Shown here: positions 7,525-15,766 of the stretch, piece after piece
Layout of the letters: the number at the start of each line of letters is the position of its first letter
Numbering within the stretch: the first letter of the stretch is position 1
From: Bacteroidota bacterium
Lineage (GTDB): Bacteria; Bacteroidota; Bacteroidia; J057
NCBI GenBank assembly: GCA_004292985.1
Contig: RDXT01000797.1
Span: 1 to 32,536 of the forward strand
DNA: 32,536 nucleotides
Reading direction: 5' to 3'
The notes under the pieces: model-generated
Databases searched by the model: none
What the model was told of the DNA's origin: nothing
The model's input: the letters and a program-made list of their open reading frames with translations, nothing else
Position numbers and translations under genes: made by a program

Positions 7525-8478
7525 TCAGGCCTTGTCTTCTTCATTCGCCGCGGTCTTCGCCACAGCCTTCTCGGCTTTCTCCCGCTCCGCTCTTTCCTTC
7601 TCGGCTCTCTCTTTCTCGGCCTTTTCTTCTTCTTTCTGCTGACGGTCGCGCTGCCGCACAGCAATCGCCGAGATGCCGATGCTCACCTCATACAAAATCT
7701 GCAAAGGGATAAAGATCAGAATCTGGCTCAGCCAGTCCGGAGGGGTAATCACCGCAGCCACGACCAGCAGGACCACAATCGCATGGCGACGGTAGGTGCG
7801 CAAAAACTCAGGTGAAATCACCCCCATCCGGGAGAGATAGTAGGCAACCACAGGCATCTCAAATACAATGCCCCCGCCCAGTGCAATCTGGGTAACCATC
7901 GAAATCACCTCGCCGATCCGCCACTGGTTTTCTACGTTGTCCGATATTTTAAAGCTGGAAAGAAATTGCACCGAAAATGGCGTGATGACATAGTAGGAGA
8001 ATGCCACACCCGCAAAAAACAGCACGCTCATCACAAAAATATTGCCCTGAAGGCCTCCCCGCTCCGTAGGTTTCAGACCCGGCTTCACAAAACGCCAGAT
8101 CTCCCACAGAAAATAGGGAAACGAAAAGATGAATCCGGCGATCAGACCAATGGTAATGGACTTGAGAAACTGCTCGTAGGGGCTGATGGAAATAAAAATC
8201 ACATCTATCTTGTCGAAGCAGAGTGCCTGCTGTATCTGGCACAGTAAACGGTTGGTCGGAAACTCCGGACGGAAAGGAGCCAGAATCACATCGTCGAGCA
8301 GCCATTTCATGTTGAAATACATGACAACGGCAATAATAACAATCATGGCCAGGCTCCGAAGCAGGTGCCAGCGTAACTCTTCAAGATGGTCGAGAAAGGA
8401 CATTTCCTTTTCTTCCTCCTCTGCAGAAGGGTCCTTTTCTTTCTGCCGAAACGTCTTAAACTGGGATATCAGACTCAC
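7525..8478 (-). CDS. tatC: TatC, twin-arginine translocase subunit, with charged C-terminal tail
   Basis: The signature MSFLDHLEELRWHLLRSL is the TatC N-terminal motif, including the glutamates that bind the twin-arginine signal. Six membrane helices follow, with the conserved LWEIWRFVKPGL segment and the first periplasmic loop. TatC recognises folded-protein precursors and, with TatA, moves them across the inner membrane; TatA is not in this window. The GTG at 8478 is chosen as start (317 aa). The upstream ATG at 8511 lies inside the loop of the glyA terminator, and ATG 8403 would remove a short N-terminal segment that relatives usually have. Oddly, the last ~45 residues form a Lys/Glu/Ala-rich repeat (KAEKERAEKERAE and so on), predicted to be a long charged helix facing the cytoplasm. 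Confidence 0.92.
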   Translation of the reverse strand: MSLISQFKTFRQKEKDPSAEEEEKEMSFLDHLEELRWHLLRSLAMIVIIAVVMYFNMKWLLDDVILAPFRPEFPTNRLLCQIQQALCFDKIDVIFISISPYEQFLKSITIGLIAGFIFSFPYFLWEIWRFVKPGLKPTERGGLQGNIFVMSVLFFAGVAFSYYVITPFSVQFLSSFKISDNVENQWRIGEVISMVTQIALGGGIVFEMPVVAYYLSRMGVISPEFLRTYRRHAIVVLLVVAAVITPPDWLSQILIFIPLQILYEVSIGISAIAVRQRDRQQKEEEKAEKERAEKERAEREKAEKAVAKTAANEEDKA

Positions 8479-8494
8479 AGGACAGCTATTAATT

Positions 8495-8523
8495 AAAAAA
8501 CCGGACGACATACAATCGTCCGG
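8495..8523 (-). terminator. Intrinsic terminator of glyA
   Basis: On the minus strand CCGGACGA (8516-8523) pairs perfectly with TCGTCCGG (8501-8508) around a 7-base loop and is followed at once by six T (8495-8500). It lies 39 bases after the glyA stop and separates glyA from tatC. Confidence 0.88.
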
Positions 8524-8561
8524 CTAATGTAACGAATATCCTGGTATCTTCAGGGGCTTTC

Positions 8562-9872
8562 TTACCACTGAAACATCGGGAACTTGTGCATAAATTCATT
8601 TACCTCGCCGCGTACGTCTGCGATCACTGACTCGCTTTCGGGGTTCATCAGCACACGGTCAATCAGGGAGGCTACCACTTCCACATCCGCTTCTTTCAGG
8701 CCGCGGGTGGTGAGGGCAGGTGTACCCAGACGGATGCCGCTGGTTACCATCGGGCTGCGGGTATCGAAAGGCACCATGTTTTTGTTGATGGTGATGTCGG
8801 CGCGCACGAGGGCATCTTCGGCAATTTTTCCGGTGAGGGTCGTGCTTTTGGCGCGTAAGTCAATCAGCATCAGGTGGTTATCAGTACCGCCGGAAATGAC
8901 TTTGTAGCCGAGGGCCGTCATGGCGTTGGCCAGTGCCTGGGCGTTTTTAATCACCTGACGGGCATAGGTATCGAACTCCGGACGAAGGGCTTCTCCGAAT
9001 GCAACCGCCTTGGCAGCGATCACGTGCATCAGCGGACCGCCCTGGGTGCCGGGAAATACGGCGCTGTCGAGGATCGAACCCATGGTACGAACCTGGCCTT
9101 TGGGGGTGGTGATTCCCAGCGGGTTAGGTACATTCTTGCCCACGAGAATCATACCGCCCCGGCTTGCGCGGAGGGTCTTGTGGGTGGTGGTCGTTACCAC
9201 ATCGCAATAGTCGAGCGGATTGCGCAGGAGGCCCTTGGAGATCAGACCCGCAGGGTGTGCCATATCGCACATCAGCAGCGCGCCTACCTCATCGGCGATC
9301 TCGCGGAAAGCGGCATAGTCCCAGTCGCGGGAGTAGCTGCTGGCACCTGTGATCAGCAGACGGGGCTTTTCACGGCGGGCGGTGTCGCGCACCTGGTCAT
9401 AGTCCACATAGCCCGTTTCCTGGCTTACGCCGTAGAATACCGGACGGAAATATTTACCCGAAAAATTGACTGGCGAACCGTGGGTCAGGTGACCGCCATG
9501 CGAAAGGTCAAAGCCCATAATGGTATCTCCGGGCTTCAGCAGCGCCAGAAATACAGCCGCATTGGCCTGGGCACCGGAGTGAGGCTGCACATTCACCCAT
9601 TCAGCGCCAAAAAGCGCCTTCGCACGCTCGCGGGCAAGCTCCTCTACCTCATCTGCATACTGGCAGCCGCCATAATACCGCGCTCCGGGAAGTCCCTCGG
9701 CATATTTGTTCGTCAGACAACTGCCCGCTGCCTGCATCACAGCTTCGCTCACGAAGTTCTCGGAAGCGATCAGCTCCATACCTTCCCGCTGCCGCTTCTC
9801 TTCTTTCCCGATAATGTCAAATACTTCGTCGTGGCCGGCAAGGGTGGCAGCCTGATGTTGAAGTTCGGTCAT
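8562..9872 (-). CDS. glyA: Serine hydroxymethyltransferase
   Basis: The 436-residue protein is a full-length SHMT. Visible landmarks are IASENFVSEAV near the N-terminus, the GCLTNKYAEGLPGARYYGG-like substrate segment (residues about 51-69), the cofactor strand DMAHPAGL, and TTTTHKTLRASRGG with the PLP-binding lysine K232. The enzyme converts serine and tetrahydrofolate to glycine and 5,10-methylene-tetrahydrofolate in the cytoplasm, the main entry of one-carbon units for purine, thymidylate and methionine synthesis. The gene is closed by a good terminator and has a 141-base upstream gap, so it is probably transcribed alone; I saw no convincing promoter or riboswitch in that gap. Confidence 0.97.
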   Translation of the reverse strand: MTELQHQAATLAGHDEVFDIIGKEEKRQREGMELIASENFVSEAVMQAAGSCLTNKYAEGLPGARYYGGCQYADEVEELARERAKALFGAEWVNVQPHSGAQANAAVFLALLKPGDTIMGFDLSHGGHLTHGSPVNFSGKYFRPVFYGVSQETGYVDYDQVRDTARREKPRLLITGASSYSRDWDYAAFREIADEVGALLMCDMAHPAGLISKGLLRNPLDYCDVVTTTTHKTLRASRGGMILVGKNVPNPLGITTPKGQVRTMGSILDSAVFPGTQGGPLMHVIAAKAVAFGEALRPEFDTYARQVIKNAQALANAMTALGYKVISGGTDNHLMLIDLRAKSTTLTGKIAEDALVRADITINKNMVPFDTRSPMVTSGIRLGTPALTTRGLKEADVEVVASLIDRVLMNPESESVIADVRGEVNEFMHKFPMFQW

Positions 9873-10013
9873 TGCAAAATGAATGATTAATGGATCAATT
9901 TATTCGAAATATCCGCTGTCTTACTGCCAAAATCAAAACAGAACGGGCCAAGCTGTCGGAATAGCGTATAAGATGTCTGTTTTTCATCCTTAAAGGAGGA
10001 ACAGAATTCTGCC

Positions 10014-10526
10014 TTACGACAAAAAAGCCTGAATCTGGCCGCCTGATGGCTCGATTTCGACAGATACATGCTGCTGAATAGTAGTCGCTAACTGTAACCC
10101 GACAAAATCCGCGCCGATTGGAAAAAGTCTGTGGCCCCGGTCTATCAAAACGGCTGTCTGTAAGGTACGGGGCATAGCAGGGAGAAGGCCCGCCACCACA
10201 TGAAGCAGGGTTTTGCCCGAATACAATACATCATCCACGACCAGCACCGCCTTGCCTGTCAATACCGAATCTGCCTCCGAAAGACGCAGCCCCGTCACCG
10301 GACTGAGGCTGCGGTCGAGATAACTTTTGATGAGGGTAATGCGCAGGGGACTGATCTGGCGCAGATGCGACACAATCTCATCTGCGAGCAGGCCGCCGCG
10401 CTCATCCACACCGATCACCACCAGCTCTTCTTCGAGGTAATTGGCCTCGTAAATCTGATAGGCCATGCGGCGGAGACCCGCCATAATGCCTGTGTGATTG
10501 AGAATATGTACCCGCGTTTCAGACAT
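10014..10526 (-). CDS. PyrR-like phosphoribosyltransferase
   Basis: This 170-residue type I phosphoribosyltransferase carries the PRPP-binding motif VLVVDDVLYSGKTL (D98-D99) and the PyrR-like segments VVIGVDERGGLLADE and IKSYLDRS. It is near the size of PyrR (about 180 aa). PyrR proteins bind UMP and regulate pyrimidine genes in some bacteria and can have weak uracil phosphoribosyltransferase activity. No pyrimidine gene is adjacent, and mRNA binding by Bacteroidota members is not established, so a salvage or regulatory role is only inferred. The gene has its own promoter at 10552-10559 and a short leader of roughly 20 bases. Confidence 0.8.
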   Translation of the reverse strand: MSETRVHILNHTGIMAGLRRMAYQIYEANYLEEELVVIGVDERGGLLADEIVSHLRQISPLRITLIKSYLDRSLSPVTGLRLSEADSVLTGKAVLVVDDVLYSGKTLLHVVAGLLPAMPRTLQTAVLIDRGHRLFPIGADFVGLQLATTIQQHVSVEIEPSGGQIQAFLS

Positions 10527-10551
10527 AAGATGCAGACGACCAATGGTAAAA

Positions 10552-10559
10552 CAAAGATA
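10552..10559 (-). promoter_or_regulatory. Promoter -7 element of the PyrR-like gene
   Basis: TATCTTTG on the minus strand is an exact TAnnTTTG match, 26 bases from the ATG at 10526. No clean TTG lies about 20 bases upstream; only a T-rich stretch does, so the -33 element is weak. Confidence 0.55.
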
Positions 10560-10596
10560 TAAAAAAACTGACGCTTACGTTGAAAAACTGGGTGGT

Positions 10597-11313
10597 CTAC
10601 GTTCGGTAATACAGCGCAGCAGGCAGAATCCGGAGCAATCCCGCGATCAAACGCCAGCGGCGGGACACATATACCACAGATGCCTTCTTTCTGATCGCAT
10701 CCATGATCTGCCGGGCTGCCTTCTGCGGCGTAGAAACCCAGAAATGGCCATCTCCCTTCATCATAGCTGTATCCACAAACCCCGCCCGGACATCTGTTAC
10801 AACAATAGGAAGCTGATCTTTTGTAACCGCATGCCTGATACCTTCCAGAAAATGAATCTGATAGGCTTTGCTGGCATTATAGACTGCGGCACCTCTCGCA
10901 CCTCTTACCCCCGCCACAGAAGTGATGGCTACCAGATGGCCGCTGCCCTTATTCTGAAAATACCGCATCGCCCAGTCAGCCACGTTCGTAAATGCAGCCA
11001 CATTCAGGTCAATGGTCGGTTTGTCGAGGGAAAAATCAAAGGTTTCATTCAGCTCACCCGTTCCGGAGCTGATCACCATCAGATCGAAGCCTCCCAGCGC
11101 CTCACACAGCTCATCCAGATGGCGGCTATTTTCTTCTGTCAGGGTTGCATCAAAGGCCTTAACGATAAATTTTTCAGGGTTTTCCTGCTCCAGTTCGCGC
11201 AGCAAAGACTCTCTCCGGCCAGTGATGCCCACACAACAGCCTTCTTCGGCCAGCATGCGGGCGATTTCGCGGCCTATACCGGAGGTAGCTCCCACTACAA
11301 TGGCTTTTTTCAT
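10597..11313 (-). CDS. Short-chain dehydrogenase/reductase (SDR) family oxidoreductase
   Basis: The 238-residue product is a classical SDR: the NAD(P)-binding GATSGIGREIA glycine motif at about residues 8-18, then a stretch VISSGTGELNE at the usual NNAG position, the catalytic Ser in VAITSVAGVRGARG, and the YNASK catalytic Tyr and Lys. It should oxidise or reduce a carbonyl or hydroxyl group with NAD(P)H; the substrate is unknown. The start is set at ATG 11313 (MKKAIVVG); ATG 11319 is an alternative. The longer frame to 11346 would run into the rpoC terminator. That terminator separates it from the polymerase operon, although some read-through could supply its transcript. Confidence 0.88.
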   Translation of the reverse strand: MKKAIVVGATSGIGREIARMLAEEGCCVGITGRRESLLRELEQENPEKFIVKAFDATLTEENSRHLDELCEALGGFDLMVISSGTGELNETFDFSLDKPTIDLNVAAFTNVADWAMRYFQNKGSGHLVAITSVAGVRGARGAAVYNASKAYQIHFLEGIRHAVTKDQLPIVVTDVRAGFVDTAMMKGDGHFWVSTPQKAARQIMDAIRKKASVVYVSRRWRLIAGLLRILPAALYYRT

Positions 11314-11334
11314 GTTCATCTGCTTCTTAACGAA

Positions 11335-11360
11335 AAGAAGGGGCACGAATGCCCCTTCTT
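11335..11360 (-). terminator. Intrinsic terminator of the rpoBC operon
   Basis: AAGAAGGGGCA and TGCCCCTTCTT form a perfect 11-bp stem closed, on the minus strand, by a TTCG (UUCG) tetraloop, 20 bases after the rpoC stop. The 3' arm ends TTCTTTT. The sequence also has T after the stem on the other strand, so it may work in both directions. Confidence 0.88.
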
Positions 11361-11380
11361 CTTTGTTCTATGTCCACACA

Positions 11381-14300
11381 TTAGTCAATCACAGCCTGGC
11401 TTGCGCGTGAGAAACGGGGTTTTTCGACCCGCTCTTCATACTCCACCTGGTCGCCGACAATGATGTCCTGGTAGCGGCGGATACCTGTACCGGCAGGAAT
11501 CAGGTGACCCACGATCACGTTTTCTTTCAGGCCGAGGAGTTCGTCGGTCTTGGCAGAAATCGCAGCTTCGCTCAGTACCTTCGTCGTTTCCTGGAAGGAA
11601 GCCGCCGACAGCCAGCTCTTCGTACCCAGCGATGCACGGGTAATACCCATCAGCACCGGCTGACATACGGCAGGACGTGCCGGGCGGGCAGTTGCCAGTT
11701 TCTTATCCTGACGGCGCAGCAGTGAGTTTTCATCACGCAGTTTGCGCTGCGGAATGATCTGTCCTGCCTTCAGCGTTTCGGAGTCACCGGCATCTTCCAC
11801 AAAGTACTTGTCGAAAATCCAGTCGTTTTCCTCCTGGAAGTCCAGACGGCCTACCACTTCGCGTTCGAGGAAGAGTGAGTCACCGGCATCCACGATCTCG
11901 ACGTTTTTCATCATCTGGCGAACGATCACCTCGATGTGTTTGTCATTGATCGGTACACCCTGCATACGATACACTTCCTGGATCTCATTCACGATGTAGG
12001 ACTGCACCGCACTCGGACCTTTGATGGCCAGAATGTCTTTTGGCGCAATGGCGCCATCGGAAAGCGGCTCTCCGGAAAGCACATAGTCGCCGTCGTGTAC
12101 CAGGATGTGCTTATTCAGCGACACCATGTACTTGCGCTCATCAGAGCCATCCGTAGCGGCGATAAACACCTCACGGTTACCCCGTTTGATTGCACCCAGG
12201 CGTACAATGCCCTCGATCGCGCTGACCACAGCGGGGTTCGAAGGGTTACGTGCTTCGAAAAGCTCCGTTACCCGTGGCAGACCACCGGTGATGTCAGCTG
12301 TACCACCGCCTGAGCGGGGGATTTTCACGAGTACCTGTCCGGCTCTTACTTCTTCGCCGTCTTCAGCTGCGATGTGGGAACCTACGGGCAGGTTGTGGTC
12401 GCGGAGGGTTTTTCCGCTTTCATCCTGTACCAGAAGGGTTGGGTTTACCCCTTTGTCGCGGCTGTCTATAATTACTTTCTCTTTGTGGCCGGTTTGCTCG
12501 TCGATGTCTTCGAGGTAGGTGATACCTTCTTTTACATCTTCAAACTTCACCCTACCATTAAACTCAGAGATAATCACCGAGTTATATGGGTCCCAGATAG
12601 AGAGCATTTGTCCTTTGTGGACCATTTGTCCGTCTTCCACCATCAGGTTGGCACCGTAAGGCACTTTGTTGGAGAAGAGGATACGTCCCTGGTCATCAAC
12701 GATCTTGAGTTTACCGGTCCGGCTGGTAACGATCTTGTCAGACTGGTCGAACACTTCGTACATAACGATACGTACGTTTTCGAGTTCGATGCGTCCGGCA
12801 AACTTCGCCACAAGCTGGCTCTGGTTAGCTACACGCTGGGCAGTACCACCTACGTGGAAGGTACGAAGCGTAAGCTGTGTACCCGGCTCACCGATGGACT
12901 GCGCTGCGATAACACCTACGGCTTCCCCTGCCTGCACCATCTGGCTGTTGGCGAGGTTACGGCCATAACATTTGGCGCAGACACCGAGCTTGGACTCGCA
13001 GGTAAGTACCGAGCGGATTTCCAGTTCCTCGATGGCAGTCTCTTCGATCTGCTTCACGACAAACTCATCAAAGGATTCGCCGGCAGCTACGATCAGCTTA
13101 TCAGGATCGAGGGGGTCATATACATCGTTCACCGCTACGCGGCCCAGAATACGCTCACCCAGAGGCTGGATCACGTCTTCGTTCTCTTTCAGCGCGGAGA
13201 CACTGATACCACGCAGGGTACCGCAGTCTTCTTCTGTAATGATCACGTCCTGAGCTACGTCCACCAGACGACGGGTGAGGTAACCAGCATCCGCTGTTTT
13301 CAGAGCGGTATCGGCCAGACCTTTCCGGGCGCCGTGGGTAGAGATGAAATATTCAAGTACCGAGAGGCCTTCTTTGAAGTTAGCCAGGATCGGGTTTTCA
13401 ATGATCTCACCTGCCGAGCCTTTGAGGGTTTTCTGCGGCTTGGCCATCAGACCCCGCATACCGCCGAGCTGACGAATCTGCTCTTTGGAACCCCGTGCAC
13501 CGGAGTGGAACATCATGTAGATGTTGTTGAAACCGTCTTTATCCTTCTCCAACTGAGCCATCAGGGTTTCTGTCAGGCGGGAGTTGGTGTGGGTCCAGAT
13601 GTCGATGACCTGGTTGTAACGTTCGTTATCCGTGATCAGACCCATGCTGTAGTTCATGCCTACCTCTTCGATCTTCTCTTCGGCTTCAGCGACCAGTTTA
13701 TCCTTCTCTTTAGGTACAATCACCTCATTAAGCGAGAAAGAAAGACCGCCGAGGAAGGCCTCACGGAAACCGAGATCCTTCAGATCATCGAGGAAGCGAA
13801 CCGTGGCGACCAGACCTGTGCGTACAAAGATGTCGGTGATGACCGTACGCATGGACTTCTTGGTGAGCAGCTGGTTCACATATCCGGCGCCATCGGGTAC
13901 AATCTTATTAAAGAGTACGCGACCTACGGTAGTTTCCAGAATTTCCTTTACGACTTCACCGTTTTCGTCCATTACAGGGCGACCGATCTCGTCGAATTTG
14001 GTATTCCGGTACATAATGTAGGCATGTTTGGCTACCGTACCTTCGTTGTAGGCAATTTCCACCTCTTCGGTGCTGCCAAAGACCATACCTTCGCCTTTTT
14101 GGCCCGGACGGCCTTTGGTGAGGTAATATACACCCAATACCATGTCCTGGGTAGGCAGGGTGATGGGGTTACCGTTGGCAGGGTGAAGAATGTTGTGGCT
14201 GGCCAGCATCAGCACGATCGCCTCCATACAGGCCTCATTGCTGAGGGGTACGTGCACAGCCATCTGGTCACCGTCAAAGTCAGCGTTGAAGCCCGTACAC

Positions 14301-15700
14301 ACCAGCGGGTGAAGCTGGATCGCTTTACCTTCGACCAGGCGTGGCATAAATGCCTGAATACCCAGACGGTGAAGGGTTGGAGCACGGTTGAGCAGTACCG
14401 GGTGGCCTTTGAGAATGTTTTCCAGGATGTCCCAGATCACAGGGTCACGACGGTCAACCAGTTTCTTGGCGCTTTTTACGGTCTTTACAATACCCCTTTC
14501 GATCAGTTTGCGGATGATAAAGGGCTTGAAAAGTTCGGCAGACATAGACTTGGGCAGACCGCACTCATAGAGTTTGAGGGTAGGGCCTACCACGATAACC
14601 GAACGACCGGAGTAGTCCACACGCTTACCGAGCAGGTTCTGCCGGAAACGTCCCTGCTTGCCTTTCAGCATGTCGGAGAGGGACTTTAGTGCGCGGTTGG
14701 ACTCGGAGCGAACCGCATTTACTTTGCGCGTGTTGTCGAAAAGGGAGTCCACAGCTTCCTGCAGCATCCGTTTTTCGTTGCGCAAAATCACTTCAGGCGC
14801 TTTGATTTCGATCAGGCGCTTGAGGCGGTTGTTCCGGATAATCACCCGGCGGTAGAGGTCGTTGAGGTCAGAGGTAGCGAAACGTCCCCCTTCGAGCGGT
14901 ACGAGCGGACGAAGCTCGGGCGGGATCACCGGCACAATGCGGATCACCATCCACTCGGGCTTGTTCTCGATGCGGCGGTTGGCACCCCGGAACGCTTCGA
15001 CCACTTTCAAACGCTTGAGGGCGTCGGTCTTGCGCTGCTGGGAGGTTTCCTGCGCGGCACGCTGGCGGAGGGTATAGGACAGTTCGTCCAGGTTGATTCT
15101 GCCCAGCAGCGATTCCAGTGCTTCGGCGCCCATTTTGGCGACAAACTTGGCCGGATCTTCATCAGGCAGCATCTGGTTCTCACGGGGCAGGGTCTCAAGT
15201 ATGCTCAGGTATTCCTCTTCTATGAGGAAATCCATCTGCTGAATGCCTTCTTTTTCCACCACGCCCGCGTTGATTACTACGTAACGTTCGTAGTAGATCA
15301 CCTGGTCGAGTTTTTTGGAAGACAGACCCAGCAGGTAGCCGATTTTGCTCGGCAGGGTACGGAAGTACCAGATATGGGCTACGGGGACCACCAGTTGAAT
15401 ATGGCCCATGCGTTCGCGGCGCACCTTTTTCTCGGTCACTTCCACGCCGCAACGGTCGCAGATAATGCCCTTGTAACGGATGCGTTTGTACTTTCCGCAA
15501 TGGCACTCATAATCCTTCACCGGACCAAAGATTCGCTCGCAAAAGAGACCATCTTTCTCCGGCTTGTAGGTCCGGTAGTTAATGGTTTCCGGCTTGAGCA
15601 CTTCGCCGTTGGATCGGTTCAGGATCGACTCCGGCGAGGCCAGGCTGATCGTGATCCGTTTGAAATCGCTGGTGATCTTTGTGTTCTTGGCAATAGGCAT
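11381..15700 (-). CDS. rpoC: DNA-directed RNA polymerase subunit beta'
   Basis: The 1439-residue protein is a complete beta' subunit. The N-terminal zinc site is C66, C68, C81 and C84 (CHCGKYKR, CDRCGVE). The catalytic magnesium loop NADFDGDQ has its three aspartates at 474, 476 and 478. The second zinc cluster is visible in CESKLGVCAKCYGRN, and the trigger-loop/bridge region in GEPGTQLTLRTFHVGG. Together with beta it forms the active-site cleft of RNA polymerase. It lies 66 bases after rpoB, inside one operon, and is preceded by an unusually complete Shine-Dalgarno sequence. The end is marked by a strong terminator. Confidence 0.99.
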   Translation of the reverse strand: MPIAKNTKITSDFKRITISLASPESILNRSNGEVLKPETINYRTYKPEKDGLFCERIFGPVKDYECHCGKYKRIRYKGIICDRCGVEVTEKKVRRERMGHIQLVVPVAHIWYFRTLPSKIGYLLGLSSKKLDQVIYYERYVVINAGVVEKEGIQQMDFLIEEEYLSILETLPRENQMLPDEDPAKFVAKMGAEALESLLGRINLDELSYTLRQRAAQETSQQRKTDALKRLKVVEAFRGANRRIENKPEWMVIRIVPVIPPELRPLVPLEGGRFATSDLNDLYRRVIIRNNRLKRLIEIKAPEVILRNEKRMLQEAVDSLFDNTRKVNAVRSESNRALKSLSDMLKGKQGRFRQNLLGKRVDYSGRSVIVVGPTLKLYECGLPKSMSAELFKPFIIRKLIERGIVKTVKSAKKLVDRRDPVIWDILENILKGHPVLLNRAPTLHRLGIQAFMPRLVEGKAIQLHPLVCTGFNADFDGDQMAVHVPLSNEACMEAIVLMLASHNILHPANGNPITLPTQDMVLGVYYLTKGRPGQKGEGMVFGSTEEVEIAYNEGTVAKHAYIMYRNTKFDEIGRPVMDENGEVVKEILETTVGRVLFNKIVPDGAGYVNQLLTKKSMRTVITDIFVRTGLVATVRFLDDLKDLGFREAFLGGLSFSLNEVIVPKEKDKLVAEAEEKIEEVGMNYSMGLITDNERYNQVIDIWTHTNSRLTETLMAQLEKDKDGFNNIYMMFHSGARGSKEQIRQLGGMRGLMAKPQKTLKGSAGEIIENPILANFKEGLSVLEYFISTHGARKGLADTALKTADAGYLTRRLVDVAQDVIITEEDCGTLRGISVSALKENEDVIQPLGERILGRVAVNDVYDPLDPDKLIVAAGESFDEFVVKQIEETAIEELEIRSVLTCESKLGVCAKCYGRNLANSQMVQAGEAVGVIAAQSIGEPGTQLTLRTFHVGGTAQRVANQSQLVAKFAGRIELENVRIVMYEVFDQSDKIVTSRTGKLKIVDDQGRILFSNKVPYGANLMVEDGQMVHKGQMLSIWDPYNSVIISEFNGRVKFEDVKEGITYLEDIDEQTGHKEKVIIDSRDKGVNPTLLVQDESGKTLRDHNLPVGSHIAAEDGEEVRAGQVLVKIPRSGGGTADITGGLPRVTELFEARNPSNPAVVSAIEGIVRLGAIKRGNREVFIAATDGSDERKYMVSLNKHILVHDGDYVLSGEPLSDGAIAPKDILAIKGPSAVQSYIVNEIQEVYRMQGVPINDKHIEVIVRQMMKNVEIVDAGDSLFLEREVVGRLDFQEENDWIFDKYFVEDAGDSETLKAGQIIPQRKLRDENSLLRRQDKKLATARPARPAVCQPVLMGITRASLGTKSWLSAASFQETTKVLSEAAISAKTDELLGLKENVIVGHLIPAGTGIRRYQDIIVGDQVEYEERVEKPRFSRASQAVID

Positions 15701-15703
15701 GCG

Positions 15704-15711
15704 TCACCTCC
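15704..15711 (-). promoter_or_regulatory. Strong Shine-Dalgarno sequence of rpoC
   Basis: GGAGGTGA on the minus strand matches eight bases of the complement of the 16S rRNA 3' end; its GGAGG core is 6 bases from the ATG at 15700. Nearly all other genes here lack a recognisable SD, as is usual in Bacteroidota. A small perfect hairpin (GATCCG 15720-15725 with CGGATC 15729-15734) stands just upstream. Confidence 0.75.
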
Positions 15712-15766
15712 GACATTAAGATCCGAAGCGGATCAGGTAAAGCAAAACCCCTTTTCAGGGATAAAT

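Noticed and set aside
7560..7640. Tandem DNA repeat in the tatC 3' end
   Set aside because: The repetition is at protein level (Lys/Glu/Ala heptad-like units) with imperfect DNA copies; not a separate repeat element.
8874..9890. 338-codon open frame on the + strand
   Set aside because: It is fully antisense to glyA and has no recognisable domain or start signals.
9873..10013. Riboswitch or promoter upstream of glyA
   Set aside because: No paired -33/-7 elements and no recognisable glycine, THF or SAM motif could be found by eye.
12374..14689. 771-codon open frame on the + strand
   Set aside because: It is antisense to rpoC; long mirror frames are common opposite GC-rich highly expressed genes and the translation matches no family.
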